Positions 34,901 to 43,682 of a DNA stretch of 64,000 nucleotides are shown in pieces. Where the stretch lies: contig NZ_JADPJH010000010.1 of NCBI RefSeq assembly GCF_023073315.1, forward strand, positions 124,001 through 188,000. Direction: 5' to 3'. How positions within the stretch are numbered: position 1 is the stretch's first letter; the number at the start of each line of letters is the position of its first letter. Source of the stretch: Bradyrhizobium sp. 1. Lineage in GTDB: Bacteria > Pseudomonadota > Alphaproteobacteria > Rhizobiales > Xanthobacteraceae. The notes beneath the pieces were generated by a model. It was not told the origin of the DNA. It was given only the letters and a program-made list of their open reading frames with translations, and ran no database searches. The position numbers and the translations under genes were made by a program.

Positions 34901-35179
34901 GTGAAGGTCATTCGTGTTGTTGCAATTGCACTGACGGTCGGCATTGGGATGAGCTCGGCGGCCATGGCCGACGGTTTCAGGGATTGCACCAAGCTCGACA
35001 AGGCGTCGTGGAAGCCGGCGAGCGAAGCCGAAGCCAAGGCCAAAGCGCTGGGTTACGAAGTGCGGCGCTCCAAGATCGAAGGCTCGTGCTATGAAGTCTA
35101 CGGCGTCAAGGAAGGCAAGCTCTACGAGCTGTTCTACAGCCCCGAAGATCTCAGCCTGAAGAAGACGGTTGCCAAGTAA
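34901..35179 (+). CDS. Small periplasmic PepSY-like protein
   Basis: This 92-residue protein has a signal peptide (ending AAMA) and a single PepSY-like module: KASEAEAKAKALGYEVRRSKIEG-type helix and strands, CYEVYGVKEGKLYELFY. It starts at a GTG preceded by GAGGAGGAG. PepSY proteins often accompany cytochrome b561-like membrane proteins, as here, 32 bases upstream. Two Cys may form a disulfide. A redox or peptidase-inhibiting role is inferred only from the family. Confidence 0.72.
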   Translation: MKVIRVVAIALTVGIGMSSAAMADGFRDCTKLDKASWKPASEAEAKAKALGYEVRRSKIEGSCYEVYGVKEGKLYELFYSPEDLSLKKTVAK

Positions 35180-35211
35180 GGTTTCAAGTAAGGCTTGAGG
35201 ATAGTCCCGGC

Positions 35212-35805
35212 TTGATCGACGAAGCGGTGCCAGAAGCGCGCGGGGCGTCCGACAGGACCCCCGCGGATCGAACGGTTTCGCGGACGGTCGCAGTCTGGGA
35301 CCTCCCGCTGCGTCTGTGGCATTGGGCCTTCGCGGCCAGCATTCTGGCCGCGTGGTTCACCCCGACCGTTTACGACAGGCTTCACCGCATCGCCGGCTAC
35401 ACGGTGCTCGGGCTCCTGGCCTTCCGCCTGGCCTGGGGTTTTTTTGGAAGCCGCTATTCCCGCTTTCGCATGGTCGGCGTCAGGCTTCGGGCCGCGCCGC
35501 GCTATCTCTGGAATCTGCGCCGGGGCATGACCGGCCGCTATATCGGGCTCAATCCGGCCGGCACTCTGATGCTGGTGGCCCTGCTGCTGGCCATCGCCGT
35601 CTCGGCCATCACCGGCGCGATGTCGGTGACGGTCACCTTCTTCGGCCTGTGGTGGGTCGAGGACACTCATGCCTATGCGTCGGACGCGGTCATCGTGCTG
35701 GTCGTGCTGCACGTGTTGGGCGTGGTGCTGATGGGGCTTCTTCAGCGCGAGAACCTGATCCGCGCGATGATCAGCGGACGCAAGCGCATCCGGCATCACA
35801 GCTGA
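35212..35805 (+). CDS. Cytochrome b561-type membrane protein
   Basis: This 197-residue di-heme b-type cytochrome resembles the hydrogenase cytochrome b/DUF4405 group. VWDLPLRLWHWAFAASILAAWF supplies the first heme His, LHRIAGYTVLGLLAFRLAWGF the second, and a His in VLVVLHVLGVVLMG the C-terminal one. It starts at TTG 35212; no ATG is nearby. It probably moves electrons across the inner membrane to or from the PepSY protein coded upstream. Confidence 0.82.
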   Translation: MIDEAVPEARGASDRTPADRTVSRTVAVWDLPLRLWHWAFAASILAAWFTPTVYDRLHRIAGYTVLGLLAFRLAWGFFGSRYSRFRMVGVRLRAAPRYLWNLRRGMTGRYIGLNPAGTLMLVALLLAIAVSAITGAMSVTVTFFGLWWVEDTHAYASDAVIVLVVLHVLGVVLMGLLQRENLIRAMISGRKRIRHHS

Positions 35806-35808
35806 GTG

Positions 35809-36486
35809 TCACTGCAACGGCGGATCGCCGCTGGTGCGTTTCTTGGCGAGGTCCATCTCGGTGACCGCGATCAGGATCTCGGCGCGGGTCTTCAGATCCA
35901 TGGCTTCCAGCATGGCCTGCTTCTCCGCGGGGCCATAGGGCGACATCATCGCCAGCGCATTGACGAGCGCTTCGTTCGGCGCGCTCTCGACGCCTTCCCA
36001 ATCGACCTTGAGATTGTTGGCCTTCAGAAAATCCGACAGCACCGTCAGCAGCGCCTCGCGGTCGACCTCGTCCTCGCCTATGCGCGCGGTGAAGTCGTCG
36101 ATGAAGGTGAAGAAATCCACCTTGCACTGCCGGTAGGCGGTGAGCACTTCGAGCTCCTCGACCACCTTGAAGCGCGAGACGCCGGTGAGCTCGAGGATGT
36201 AACGGCCGTCGCCGGATTCGGCGAGCTGGGTGATGCGGCCGACGCAACCGACCCGGAATAGCGTCGGCTTGTCGGAACCCTTCGGCGAGTGCGCGATATC
36301 AGGCTGGATCATGCCGATCAGGCGATGGCCGTCGCGGAAGCTGTCGTCGACCATCGAGAGGTAGCGCGGCTCGAAGATGTTGAGCGGCATCTGGCCGCGC
36401 GGCAGCAACAGCGCGCCCGGCAGCGGAAACACCGGAATGATCTCGGGGAGGTCGGCGGGTCCGCGATATTCGATGTTGATCGGCAT
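35809..36486 (-). CDS. LON-substrate-binding domain protein
   Basis: This 225-residue protein has only the Lon N-terminal substrate-binding domain: IPVFPLPGALLLPRGQMPLNIFEPRY, IGMIQPD, and GCVGRITQLAESGDGRYILELTG. There is no ATPase or protease part. Its role is unknown, perhaps protein quality control. It lies 33 bases after the cnoX gene, as is common in Rhizobiales, so the two are probably one operon. Confidence 0.9.
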   Translation of the reverse strand: MPINIEYRGPADLPEIIPVFPLPGALLLPRGQMPLNIFEPRYLSMVDDSFRDGHRLIGMIQPDIAHSPKGSDKPTLFRVGCVGRITQLAESGDGRYILELTGVSRFKVVEELEVLTAYRQCKVDFFTFIDDFTARIGEDEVDREALLTVLSDFLKANNLKVDWEGVESAPNEALVNALAMMSPYGPAEKQAMLEAMDLKTRAEILIAVTEMDLAKKRTSGDPPLQ

Positions 36487-36519
36487 CTGGTCCCCGCTGA
36501 CGTCGCTCGCGCGTCTTCC

Positions 36520-37440
36520 TTAAGAAAACAGGATGATCGACAAGCGCTTGCGTCCCTCGACGGTTGCATCATCCGCGCCGCCCCAGGCCTCGAAGAACTG
36601 CACGAGCTGCTTGCGGGCGCCGTCGTCGTTCCATTTGCGGTCGCGCTTGACGATCGCAAGCAGCTGCTCGGTGGCGGCCGCGCGGTTGCCCTGCGCATTC
36701 AGCGCGGTCGCAAGATCGAATCGCGCCTGATGATCGAGCGGGTCCGCCGCGACTTTCTGTTCCAGCTCCGCCACCGGCCCCAGCGATTCAGCCTGCTCGG
36801 CGAGATCTATCGCGGCCTGCACCGCCTTCACGGCAGGGTCGTTGCGCTTGGACTCCGGCACCATGGCGAGCGTCTGCTTGGCCTGCTCCATCGCGCCGGA
36901 GACGGCGTAGCATTTTGCCAGCCCGGCGAGGGCGGCGATGTTGGTCGATTCATGCTGCAGCACTTCGGCGTAGATCTGGGCGGCCGCAGCGGCATCGCCC
37001 TCGGCGAGCACGGCCTCGGCCTCCTGGAGAATCTCGGCGATGTTCGCCTCGCCCGGCGCCGTGACGCCCTTGGTGACCTTTTCGATGAAGGCGTTGATCT
37101 GGCTCTCCGGCACCGCGCCCATGAAACCGTCGGCGGGCTGACCGTTGACGAAGGCGATCACGGCAGGGATCGACTGGATCCCCATCTGGCCCGGGATCGC
37201 CGGATGCTGGTCGATGTTCATCTTGACCAGCTTGACCTTGCCCTTGGCCGCCTTGACCGCCTTTTCCAGGATGGGGGTCAGCTGCTTGCAGGGACCGCAC
37301 CACTCCGCCCAGAAGTCGATCAGCACCGGCTGCAGCTTCGATTCCTCGATGACGTCGTTCACGAAGGTCTGGGTCGTGGTGTCCTTAATCAGATCGGCCG
37401 CAGCCGGGCCCGCTCCGTTACCCTGGTCGATGATCGTCAC
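36520..37440 (-). CDS. cnoX: Thioredoxin-TPR co-chaperone CnoX (YbbN)
   Basis: This 306-residue protein has a thioredoxin domain with an intact WCGPC site (VLIDFWAEWCGPCKQLTPIL) and then a TPR-like region (about 125-300) of alternating Ala-rich helices. CnoX proteins hold unfolded or oxidised proteins and hand them to GroEL or DnaK; in alphaproteobacteria the redox site is intact. It starts at a GTG at 37440 preceded by GAGGGA. It is upstream of the LON-domain gene. Confidence 0.92.
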   Translation of the reverse strand: MTIIDQGNGAGPAAADLIKDTTTQTFVNDVIEESKLQPVLIDFWAEWCGPCKQLTPILEKAVKAAKGKVKLVKMNIDQHPAIPGQMGIQSIPAVIAFVNGQPADGFMGAVPESQINAFIEKVTKGVTAPGEANIAEILQEAEAVLAEGDAAAAAQIYAEVLQHESTNIAALAGLAKCYAVSGAMEQAKQTLAMVPESKRNDPAVKAVQAAIDLAEQAESLGPVAELEQKVAADPLDHQARFDLATALNAQGNRAAATEQLLAIVKRDRKWNDDGARKQLVQFFEAWGGADDATVEGRKRLSIILFS

Positions 37441-37716
37441 GGGATTCCCTCGTCTGATGTCTGGAATGGCGGGCTCTTTAGCACGTCGCCAATGCATATG
37501 CTTTGTCGTCGGCTCCTAAATTGGGCCGGGACGGCCGAATTTCAATCCATCGGGATCGATTCGCCGGTTCTGGGGCATTTCCGGGCCATTTGGCCGCATT
37601 CGGGGTCCATATAGGGCCCGGATCGCGAATCTATCCCGCCGGTAGCTGTTGCATTCCCCGCCCGGTTTTGGCATACGACAGCCGTTGCCGGGCGCGTCAC
37701 GCGGTCGACACAGGAT

Positions 37717-37791
<75 letters not shown>

Positions 37792-37972
37792 ATTTACCTC
37801 TTGGCAGATTTTGGGCTGTTCAGCGCCGGTTCAGGCGGCTCCTGGTTTAATCCGGAGCGTTCCGTCAGGGTCGCAAAATTGATCCGGAACCCGGGCAAAT
37901 CCTTGCAGGTTTTGTAAATAAGCTTAAATTACGATCCAGAGGTTGCATCCTGAGCGGATGCGGAGTCAGACG

Positions 37973-38053
37973 ATGATGAAAGCCCAAATTTTTATGCTCG
38001 TGATCGCGCTGATGCTCTGCTTGCAGAGCGTGGCGATGGCGAAGACGATCTAG
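37973..38053 (+). CDS. Candidate 26-residue membrane or leader peptide
   Basis: A short open frame reads MMKAQIFMLVIALMLCLQSV then AMAKTI and stop, a near-perfect signal or membrane segment with GGAG eight bases before the ATG. It lies 180 bases after the tRNA. No downstream part follows the AMA cleavage-like site, so it may be a small membrane protein or a relic of an exported protein. Support is only its composition and ribosome site. Confidence 0.38.
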   Translation: MMKAQIFMLVIALMLCLQSVAMAKTI

Positions 38054-38060
38054 CTCACCC

Positions 38061-40187
38061 CTATTTTGTCTTCGCCTCTGAGAGCTTGGCTTGGCTTCCT
38101 GCGTCCGTCCAGGAGCAGGTATCGCCGACACGATTCGCAACAGTTCTGATTAATTGGCGCAAGTGGTGCTCTTGTGCCTTGTCGAGTTCGTTCACCTCTA
38201 TGGTTGGTTGCACGGATGCCGAAGCTTCGTTCACATAGAACAACGCTGCGGTACAATTTTGTACGCTGACGCGATTTCTATCCGGCAAAAGGATGGAGGT
38301 TAGCGCTATAGCCAAGTCCGCCTGCAGCAGAAAATCTGGATCAATCTTGATGTCGGACTGAAGATCGAGGCCCTCGTCCTCATGCAGATGAGCCTTCATT
38401 CTGGCGTTCAATTCAACTGTGAACAGGCCATCAATATTTGCGACGGGAAGGTTCAGCCGAGCTTGCAGCATTGCTTGTAATCGGCTTGCTGCCTTTACCC
38501 AGCTTTGGCGATGTCCTTCGGGAATTTTTTCGTCAGCTAAGATATGACGAACGTAGACGTCAACTTCGGCGGTAAGCGTCGCAAATGAGTTTCTGAGAAA
38601 GATGCCATAAATTGTCGACATGTTCTTCGCATCTTTCTTGCGCTGCTTTTCCTCCTCTGTGACTTGTTCTGGCGTTTTGCGTTCTTGCGAGTCTGCCGAG
38701 GCCCTCTTTTCGATCTCGTCTAACCTCGACCCGCTACGTGCCATCAAGACATCAACGCCGTGAATGGCGTACTCAATCTGCGATCGTACCAGATCAAGAG
38801 GCAATGACCCGATACTGTTGAGCCATGAGTCCGTGACCTGATAGTGGAGATTTATGATCCCGGGCGTTATGTCGTCGTCGGATGGGTCAAAATCACTGAG
38901 AATATTCAGCAGGAAATCAGCTTTTTCTCCTTCCCCAGAAATCAAGGCAACTAGGTCTGCCGCTGCACCGGTCAAATATGGGTCGAAAATCCTCAAGGAG
39001 CGAACCGACGCCTTGTTGACCTTTTGTTGTTTGTCCAACGCGTTTTTGTAGAGCAGAGCGACTTGATCGGCTGCGATCGTATTTATCAACGTTCGAGAGT
39101 AAGCAGGCTCAATCGCGGGTAAATCTTCTTTGCATTCGGGATATGCATCGCGGACGCGCTTAATGAAGGGAGCAGATTTGCGAGGCAACGAAATCAGAAA
39201 AGTCTTTAAGAGACTCGACGTAAGCAGGCGATCATCACGATGAATCTGCAGCAAGAAGTCCTGCCAAGCCGAGCTATAAAGTGACAGGTCGGGGTCATGA
39301 ATAGCTTCGTTCAGGGCATGTGCCCTCGCTAAGCAAAGAACAGATGAAAGCACCGGGTTGACGTATTGCTCGAATATCAACGAAGCGATTTCACCCGATT
39401 CCTGTTGAATATCGACAATTGTGGGAGAGCTTAGATCCCGCCGCGCCAACCCTCTCGGCGAGCTTGCCGATATAAAATCTTCTCTAAATTTCTTGTACTG
39501 CCTAACAGCAATCTTCTCGCGGAATTCTCTTAGATTGAGGCGGGCGTCTCTCAACGGCAAGGGTCCCTGATCCCCGAATGTCGCCTCCACGGTCCCGAAT
39601 TTGAACGACTTCAAATACAGCAGCAGATCCGGTCTCACGACGAATAGACCGATCGCAATCAGTCCGACCGCCAACGCGCCCTGCAACGCCCAAGCCGTGC
39701 TGCCGTCTTTGTCTCCGATGACGGCATTTCCCAACCGCCGTCCAAAGTTGCCAAGTTGCCGCCGATATTGTCTGAAGACAAGTCCGCTCAGTATCCCGAC
39801 AATAAATGCCTGAACGCGAATACCGACAAGGTATGACTTTACGACGAGCACGCACTGGAGCAGCTGAGCGTTGTCGGTGGCTGCGGCAAAAGCGATCACG
39901 AGCAACGCGATCACGATCAAGGCCGCGAGCCATCGTCCGAGGGTCTTAACGGAAGGTCGAACGAGGTCTGTTGAGCCTTCTTCGTGCGGCTGAATAGCAG
40001 GCGGGTACCCGTATAGCGCCGCGAGAACCCTTTGGAGTGCCAGCAATGCTTTTGTCAGAGCGTTAAGCTGATCCAACGAGCTGGCATCCAGAGCCTGCCG
40101 CCGACGCTCCGATCGCCAAATCTTGTAAAATTGCCAGATAAACCAACCAAGAAGAACGCCAGTCAGCCACCACGCGACTAAAAACAT
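38061..40187 (-). CDS. Large multi-pass membrane protein of unknown function, AT-richer than neighbours
   Basis: The 708 residues begin with a membrane helix (LVAWWLTGVLLGWFIWQFYKI) and have three or four more by residue 220, including ALIVIALLVIAFAAATD and ALAVGLIAIGLFVV. About 480 residues follow that look alpha-helical and soluble, with a charged stretch EEEKQRKKDAKN. No known domain is recognised. GC content and codon choice are clearly lower than in flanking genes. The ATG at 40187 follows GGGGTG; longer frames would overlap the divergent epimerase gene. It stands alone downstream of tRNA-Gly. Confidence 0.72.
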   Translation of the reverse strand: MFLVAWWLTGVLLGWFIWQFYKIWRSERRRQALDASSLDQLNALTKALLALQRVLAALYGYPPAIQPHEEGSTDLVRPSVKTLGRWLAALIVIALLVIAFAAATDNAQLLQCVLVVKSYLVGIRVQAFIVGILSGLVFRQYRRQLGNFGRRLGNAVIGDKDGSTAWALQGALAVGLIAIGLFVVRPDLLLYLKSFKFGTVEATFGDQGPLPLRDARLNLREFREKIAVRQYKKFREDFISASSPRGLARRDLSSPTIVDIQQESGEIASLIFEQYVNPVLSSVLCLARAHALNEAIHDPDLSLYSSAWQDFLLQIHRDDRLLTSSLLKTFLISLPRKSAPFIKRVRDAYPECKEDLPAIEPAYSRTLINTIAADQVALLYKNALDKQQKVNKASVRSLRIFDPYLTGAAADLVALISGEGEKADFLLNILSDFDPSDDDITPGIINLHYQVTDSWLNSIGSLPLDLVRSQIEYAIHGVDVLMARSGSRLDEIEKRASADSQERKTPEQVTEEEKQRKKDAKNMSTIYGIFLRNSFATLTAEVDVYVRHILADEKIPEGHRQSWVKAASRLQAMLQARLNLPVANIDGLFTVELNARMKAHLHEDEGLDLQSDIKIDPDFLLQADLAIALTSILLPDRNRVSVQNCTAALFYVNEASASVQPTIEVNELDKAQEHHLRQLIRTVANRVGDTCSWTDAGSQAKLSEAKTK

Positions 40188-40287
40188 CTTTGCACCCCAT
40201 AATGGGTGCAATCCTAATATAGGGTGGAACCATCTTACAACCGTCGTCGCGACACCTCCGCGATCACTTCTGGCGTCAGGATCGAAG

Positions 40288-41283
40288 ATGACGATTCTCA
40301 TCACCGGCAGCGCGGGCCACCTTGGGGAGGCCATCTTGCGGACGCTCCGGGCGGGCGTGTCCCCTGTGCGTGGGATAGACCTGAAGCCATCGCCCTTCAC
40401 CGATGCCGTGGGCTCGATCGTCGACCCCGGCTTCGTCCGGGAGCAGATGGATGGCGTCACCGCCGTCATTCACACCGCGACGCTGCACAAGCCGCATGTG
40501 GCGACCCACGGCAAACGGGACTTCGTCGACACCAACGTCACCGGCACGCTGAATCTGCTCGAGGCGGCGGTAGCTGCCGGTGTGCGCAGTTTTGTTTTCA
40601 CCAGTACCACCAGCGCGTTTGGTTCGCAGCTTCGCGCCGAGGCCGAAGAGGCTGCCGTGTGGGTCACCGAGGACCTGCCGCCAGTGCCGAAGAATATCTA
40701 CGGCTCCACAAAACTGATGGCGGAGACCCTGTGTGAGCTGTTCTTCCGCGAGCGCGGCCTGCCGGTGGTTGTCTTACGGACCTCGCGCTTCTTTCCCGAG
40801 GACGACGACGATCCGGCGATGCGCTCGGCTTACCCGCTGGACAACGCGCAGGCCAACGAGCTGCTCTGTAGGCGCCTGGATATAGCGGATGCGGTGAGCG
40901 CCCATCTGCTCGCCGTCGAGCATGCGCCGAAGATCGGTTTCGCCCGCTACGTCATCTCCGCAACGAGCCCGTTCGAGCCACGCCATCTCGCGGCCCTGGC
41001 ACGCGACGCGGCCGGCGTCGTGCGCGAGCTCTATCCGGATTGCGCGCAGCTTTATGCGCTACGCGGCTGGCGGCTCTTCCCCGGGATCGACCGCGTCTAT
41101 GTCAACGAGCGCGCGCGGCGCGAGCTGGGCTGGCGGCCTGAATTCGACTTTGCTCATGTGCTGAACAGCCTGCATGCCGGAACCGACTTTCGCAGCGCGC
41201 TGGCGCGCGAGGTCGGGTCGAAAGGCTATCACGAGACGATTTTTGACGACGGGCCCTACCCCGTCCGGCTGCCTCCAAATTAA
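40288..41283 (+). CDS. NAD(P)-dependent epimerase/dehydratase (extended SDR)
   Basis: This 331-residue extended short-chain dehydrogenase has the nucleotide motif ITGSAGHLGEAIL and the catalytic YGSTK (Tyr-x3-Lys), with VFTSTTSAFG providing the Ser/Thr. Such enzymes act on nucleotide sugars or related carbonyls; this substrate is not known. It is divergent from the AT-rich membrane protein gene, whose start lies 100 bases away. Nothing is recognised in the 239 bases downstream. Confidence 0.88.
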   Translation: MTILITGSAGHLGEAILRTLRAGVSPVRGIDLKPSPFTDAVGSIVDPGFVREQMDGVTAVIHTATLHKPHVATHGKRDFVDTNVTGTLNLLEAAVAAGVRSFVFTSTTSAFGSQLRAEAEEAAVWVTEDLPPVPKNIYGSTKLMAETLCELFFRERGLPVVVLRTSRFFPEDDDDPAMRSAYPLDNAQANELLCRRLDIADAVSAHLLAVEHAPKIGFARYVISATSPFEPRHLAALARDAAGVVRELYPDCAQLYALRGWRLFPGIDRVYVNERARRELGWRPEFDFAHVLNSLHAGTDFRSALAREVGSKGYHETIFDDGPYPVRLPPN

Positions 41284-41522
41284 GCCGCACGCCATTATGA
41301 TTCCGCGTTGCAGCGAGATCATTGCCGCTGCATGCGCGGCGGGAGGAAATCTGTCTCAATTTTTATTGAGCGCAACTACTGCGCACGCGACGCGCTTCTC
41401 AGCGCTCGCAGATGTGCTAACCTTTTCGCGCCTGCCTCTCAGGCGGACTCCAAACTTCGCCTCTCGACTAGCCATAATAAAATAACGTGCAGCCCTGACG
41501 GCTGCCATAGGGGAGTGACGCG

Positions 41523-42791
41523 ATGACATCGATGTTCAATCGATCCGTGTTGGCGCTTGCGGCCGTGGCCCTTCTTGCGGGGACCAGCGTTGGCAATGCG
41601 CAGGACAAGAGCAAACCGCTCAAGAAATACGAATCCGGCACCAAGGAGTTCTGGACCCATCCGCCGGATGACTGGTTCCTCGGCGACGAGACCGAGGCGC
41701 AAAAGGGCCTCGCGCCGCCGTCGGGCCCGCCGACCGGCGCGTCGGAGGCCGAGCTCGCGGCGATGATGAAGAAGATCAAGCTGCCGGCCGGCTTCAAGAT
41801 CGAGGTCTATGCGCCCGGCGTTCTCGCCGCGCGGCAGATGGCCTGGGGCGACAAGGGCACGCTGTTCGTCGGCTCGTTCGGCCTTGGCAACGTCTATGCC
41901 ATCAAGGACAACAACGGGAAGAAGGAGGTCAAGACCATCCTGAAGGGGCTGAACATGCCCACGGGTCTGGCCGTCAAGGATGGTGCGCTCTATGTCATCG
42001 CGGTCGACAAGCTGATCCGCTACGACGACATCGAAAACAAGCTCGACAATCCCGGCGAGGGCAAGGTCGTCTATGACGACATGCCGTCCTATGCCGCGCA
42101 TGGCTGGAAGTACATCGCGGTCGACAAGGACGGCTGGTTCTATTTGCCGTTCGGGCCGCCCTTCAATGTCGGAATCCCGCCCACCAGCGTGTCGCAGATC
42201 CGACGCGTCGATCCCAAGACCGGCAACGCTGAAATCTACGCGCTTGGCGTTCGCAACTCGGTCGGCGGCGACGTCGATCCGCGCAGCGGCAAATACTGGT
42301 TCACCGAGAACGCGCGCGACTGGATCAGCGACGATCTGCCCAGCGACAAGCTGAACATGATCTCGAAGATGGGCGAGCACTTTGGCTATCCCTACTGTCA
42401 CCAGGGCGATCTTCCCGATACGAAGTTCGCGATGGGCCACAAATGCTCCGAGTTCACGCCGCCCGTGCTGAATCTCGGCGCCCACGTCGCTCCGCTCGGC
42501 ATGAAGTTCTATACCGGCGACCAATTCCCCGCCGAGTACAAGAACAACATCCTGATCGCCGAGCACGGCTCCTGGAATCGTCACAAGTACCAGGGTGGCA
42601 ATATCACGCGCGTGATCGTCGGGCCCGACGGCAAGAATGCCAAGAAGGAGGTGTTCGCTTCCGGCTGGATCGAGGGGGACCAGGGCTATCTCGGCCGTCC
42701 CAATGACATCATCCTCGCCAAGGATGGATCGATCCTCGTCGCCGACGACTGGGCCGGCGCGATCTATCGCATCAGCTACAGCAAGAAGTAG
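41523..42791 (+). CDS. Sorbosone-type PQQ-dependent dehydrogenase
   Basis: This 422-residue exported protein (signal ending VGNAQ) is a beta-propeller of the glucose/sorbosone dehydrogenase family: LPAGFKIEVYAPGVLAARQM, RNSVGGDVDPRSGKYWFTEN, HVAPLGMKFYTGDQFP and LGRPNDIILAKDGSILVADD. It oxidises sugars or aldehydes in the periplasm using PQQ; substrate is unknown. A cytochrome c gene follows 210 bases later and is a likely electron acceptor, although a terminator lies between them. Confidence 0.88.
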   Translation: MTSMFNRSVLALAAVALLAGTSVGNAQDKSKPLKKYESGTKEFWTHPPDDWFLGDETEAQKGLAPPSGPPTGASEAELAAMMKKIKLPAGFKIEVYAPGVLAARQMAWGDKGTLFVGSFGLGNVYAIKDNNGKKEVKTILKGLNMPTGLAVKDGALYVIAVDKLIRYDDIENKLDNPGEGKVVYDDMPSYAAHGWKYIAVDKDGWFYLPFGPPFNVGIPPTSVSQIRRVDPKTGNAEIYALGVRNSVGGDVDPRSGKYWFTENARDWISDDLPSDKLNMISKMGEHFGYPYCHQGDLPDTKFAMGHKCSEFTPPVLNLGAHVAPLGMKFYTGDQFPAEYKNNILIAEHGSWNRHKYQGGNITRVIVGPDGKNAKKEVFASGWIEGDQGYLGRPNDIILAKDGSILVADDWAGAIYRISYSKK

Positions 42792-42806
42792 CGCGCTGCT
42801 GAAACG

Positions 42807-42845
42807 GAGGCTGCGGTGGCCGGGAGGTGCCGCAGCCTCTTTTCC
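42807..42845 (+). terminator. Rho-independent terminator
   Basis: GAGGCTGCGG and CCGCAGCCTC pair exactly around a 13-base loop and are followed by TTTTCC, 16 bases after the dehydrogenase stop. Confidence 0.85.
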
Positions 42846-42927
42846 TTTCAACTTTGTTGCCGTTCCGGATTGCGCGCCAGCGCAAGTCCGGAACCCATAT
42901 CCACGAACCGGGGTTATGGATTCTCAG

Positions 42928-42944
42928 ATGCGCAATCGCGCATC
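42928..42944. repeat. Small palindrome in the dehydrogenase-cytochrome c gap
   Basis: GATGCGC-AATC-GCGCATC is an exact hairpin. The surrounding 42850-43000 resembles a common Bradyrhizobium intergenic repeat (TTATGGATTCTCAG followed by GCGC-rich arms and CCCGGAATGACGAG). No gene is coded there. Confidence 0.5.
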
Positions 42945-43001
42945 GCAGCTTGTGCTCCGCACGCCCCGGAATGACGAGTTCGATAGATCGGAATCCCAAT
43001 C

Positions 43002-43595
43002 ATGCGCCGGCAGTTCATCTCGCACGCAATCAGCGTGGTTGCGTTCGCAGCATTCGCATTCGTCCCGGCCCGGGCCGCCGACAATGCCGCGATCAAGGAG
43101 AAGGCCGCTGTCTGCTCCGGCTGTCACGGCGAGAACGGCATTTCGCAGACGGAGAACATCCCCTCGCTGGCGGGCCAGCCGGATCAGTTCATCCAATGGC
43201 AGCTCGTGTTCTTCCGCGCCGGTTCGCGCAAGAACGACCAGATGCAGCCGATCGCCGAGGAAATTACCAACGAGGACGTCCGCAATCTCGGCGCCTATTT
43301 CGCGGCGATGACGCCGCCGACAGCGGCGGAGGACAAGGATCCGGACCTGTCGAAAAAGGGCGCGCAAGTCGCCGTCGGCCGCCGCTGCGCTTCATGCCAT
43401 ACCGATAGCTTCGCCGGCACCAAGGCGGTGGCGCGGCTGGCGGGCCAGCGCGAGGAATATCTCGTCAAGGCGCTGCATGATTACAAGAGCAGCCAGCGCG
43501 TGGGTGGCGGCGGTGCCGCGATGGCCGATGTCGCCTATCACATGAGCGACGAAGAAATCACCGCCGTCTCGCACTATCTCGCGTATTTCAAATAG
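43002..43595 (+). CDS. Di-heme cytochrome c, c4-like
   Basis: This 197-residue periplasmic protein has a signal peptide (ending ARA) and two c-type heme sites, CSGCH (about residue 40) and CASCH (about 130), each followed by a cytochrome c fold; QIVF-like WQLVFFRAGSR and the late Met supply the rest. Two tandem domains fit cytochrome c4. It probably accepts electrons from the PQQ dehydrogenase coded upstream and passes them to the terminal oxidase. Confidence 0.9.
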   Translation: MRRQFISHAISVVAFAAFAFVPARAADNAAIKEKAAVCSGCHGENGISQTENIPSLAGQPDQFIQWQLVFFRAGSRKNDQMQPIAEEITNEDVRNLGAYFAAMTPPTAAEDKDPDLSKKGAQVAVGRRCASCHTDSFAGTKAVARLAGQREEYLVKALHDYKSSQRVGGGGAAMADVAYHMSDEEITAVSHYLAYFK

Positions 43596-43621
43596 CGTGT
43601 GGCTGTAGCCGCCAACACAGC

Positions 43622-43662
43622 TCGTTGTCCCGGGGCGCGCAAAGCGCGAACCCGGGACGACA
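43622..43662. repeat. Intergenic hairpin repeat
   Basis: GTCCCGGG and CCCGGGAC arms enclose a GCGCGCAAAGCGCG-type inner palindrome. It lies between the convergent cytochrome c and ketopantoate reductase genes and may act as a two-way terminator. Confidence 0.65.
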
Positions 43663-43682
43663 GCGGAGTGGGTGGCTACTAC

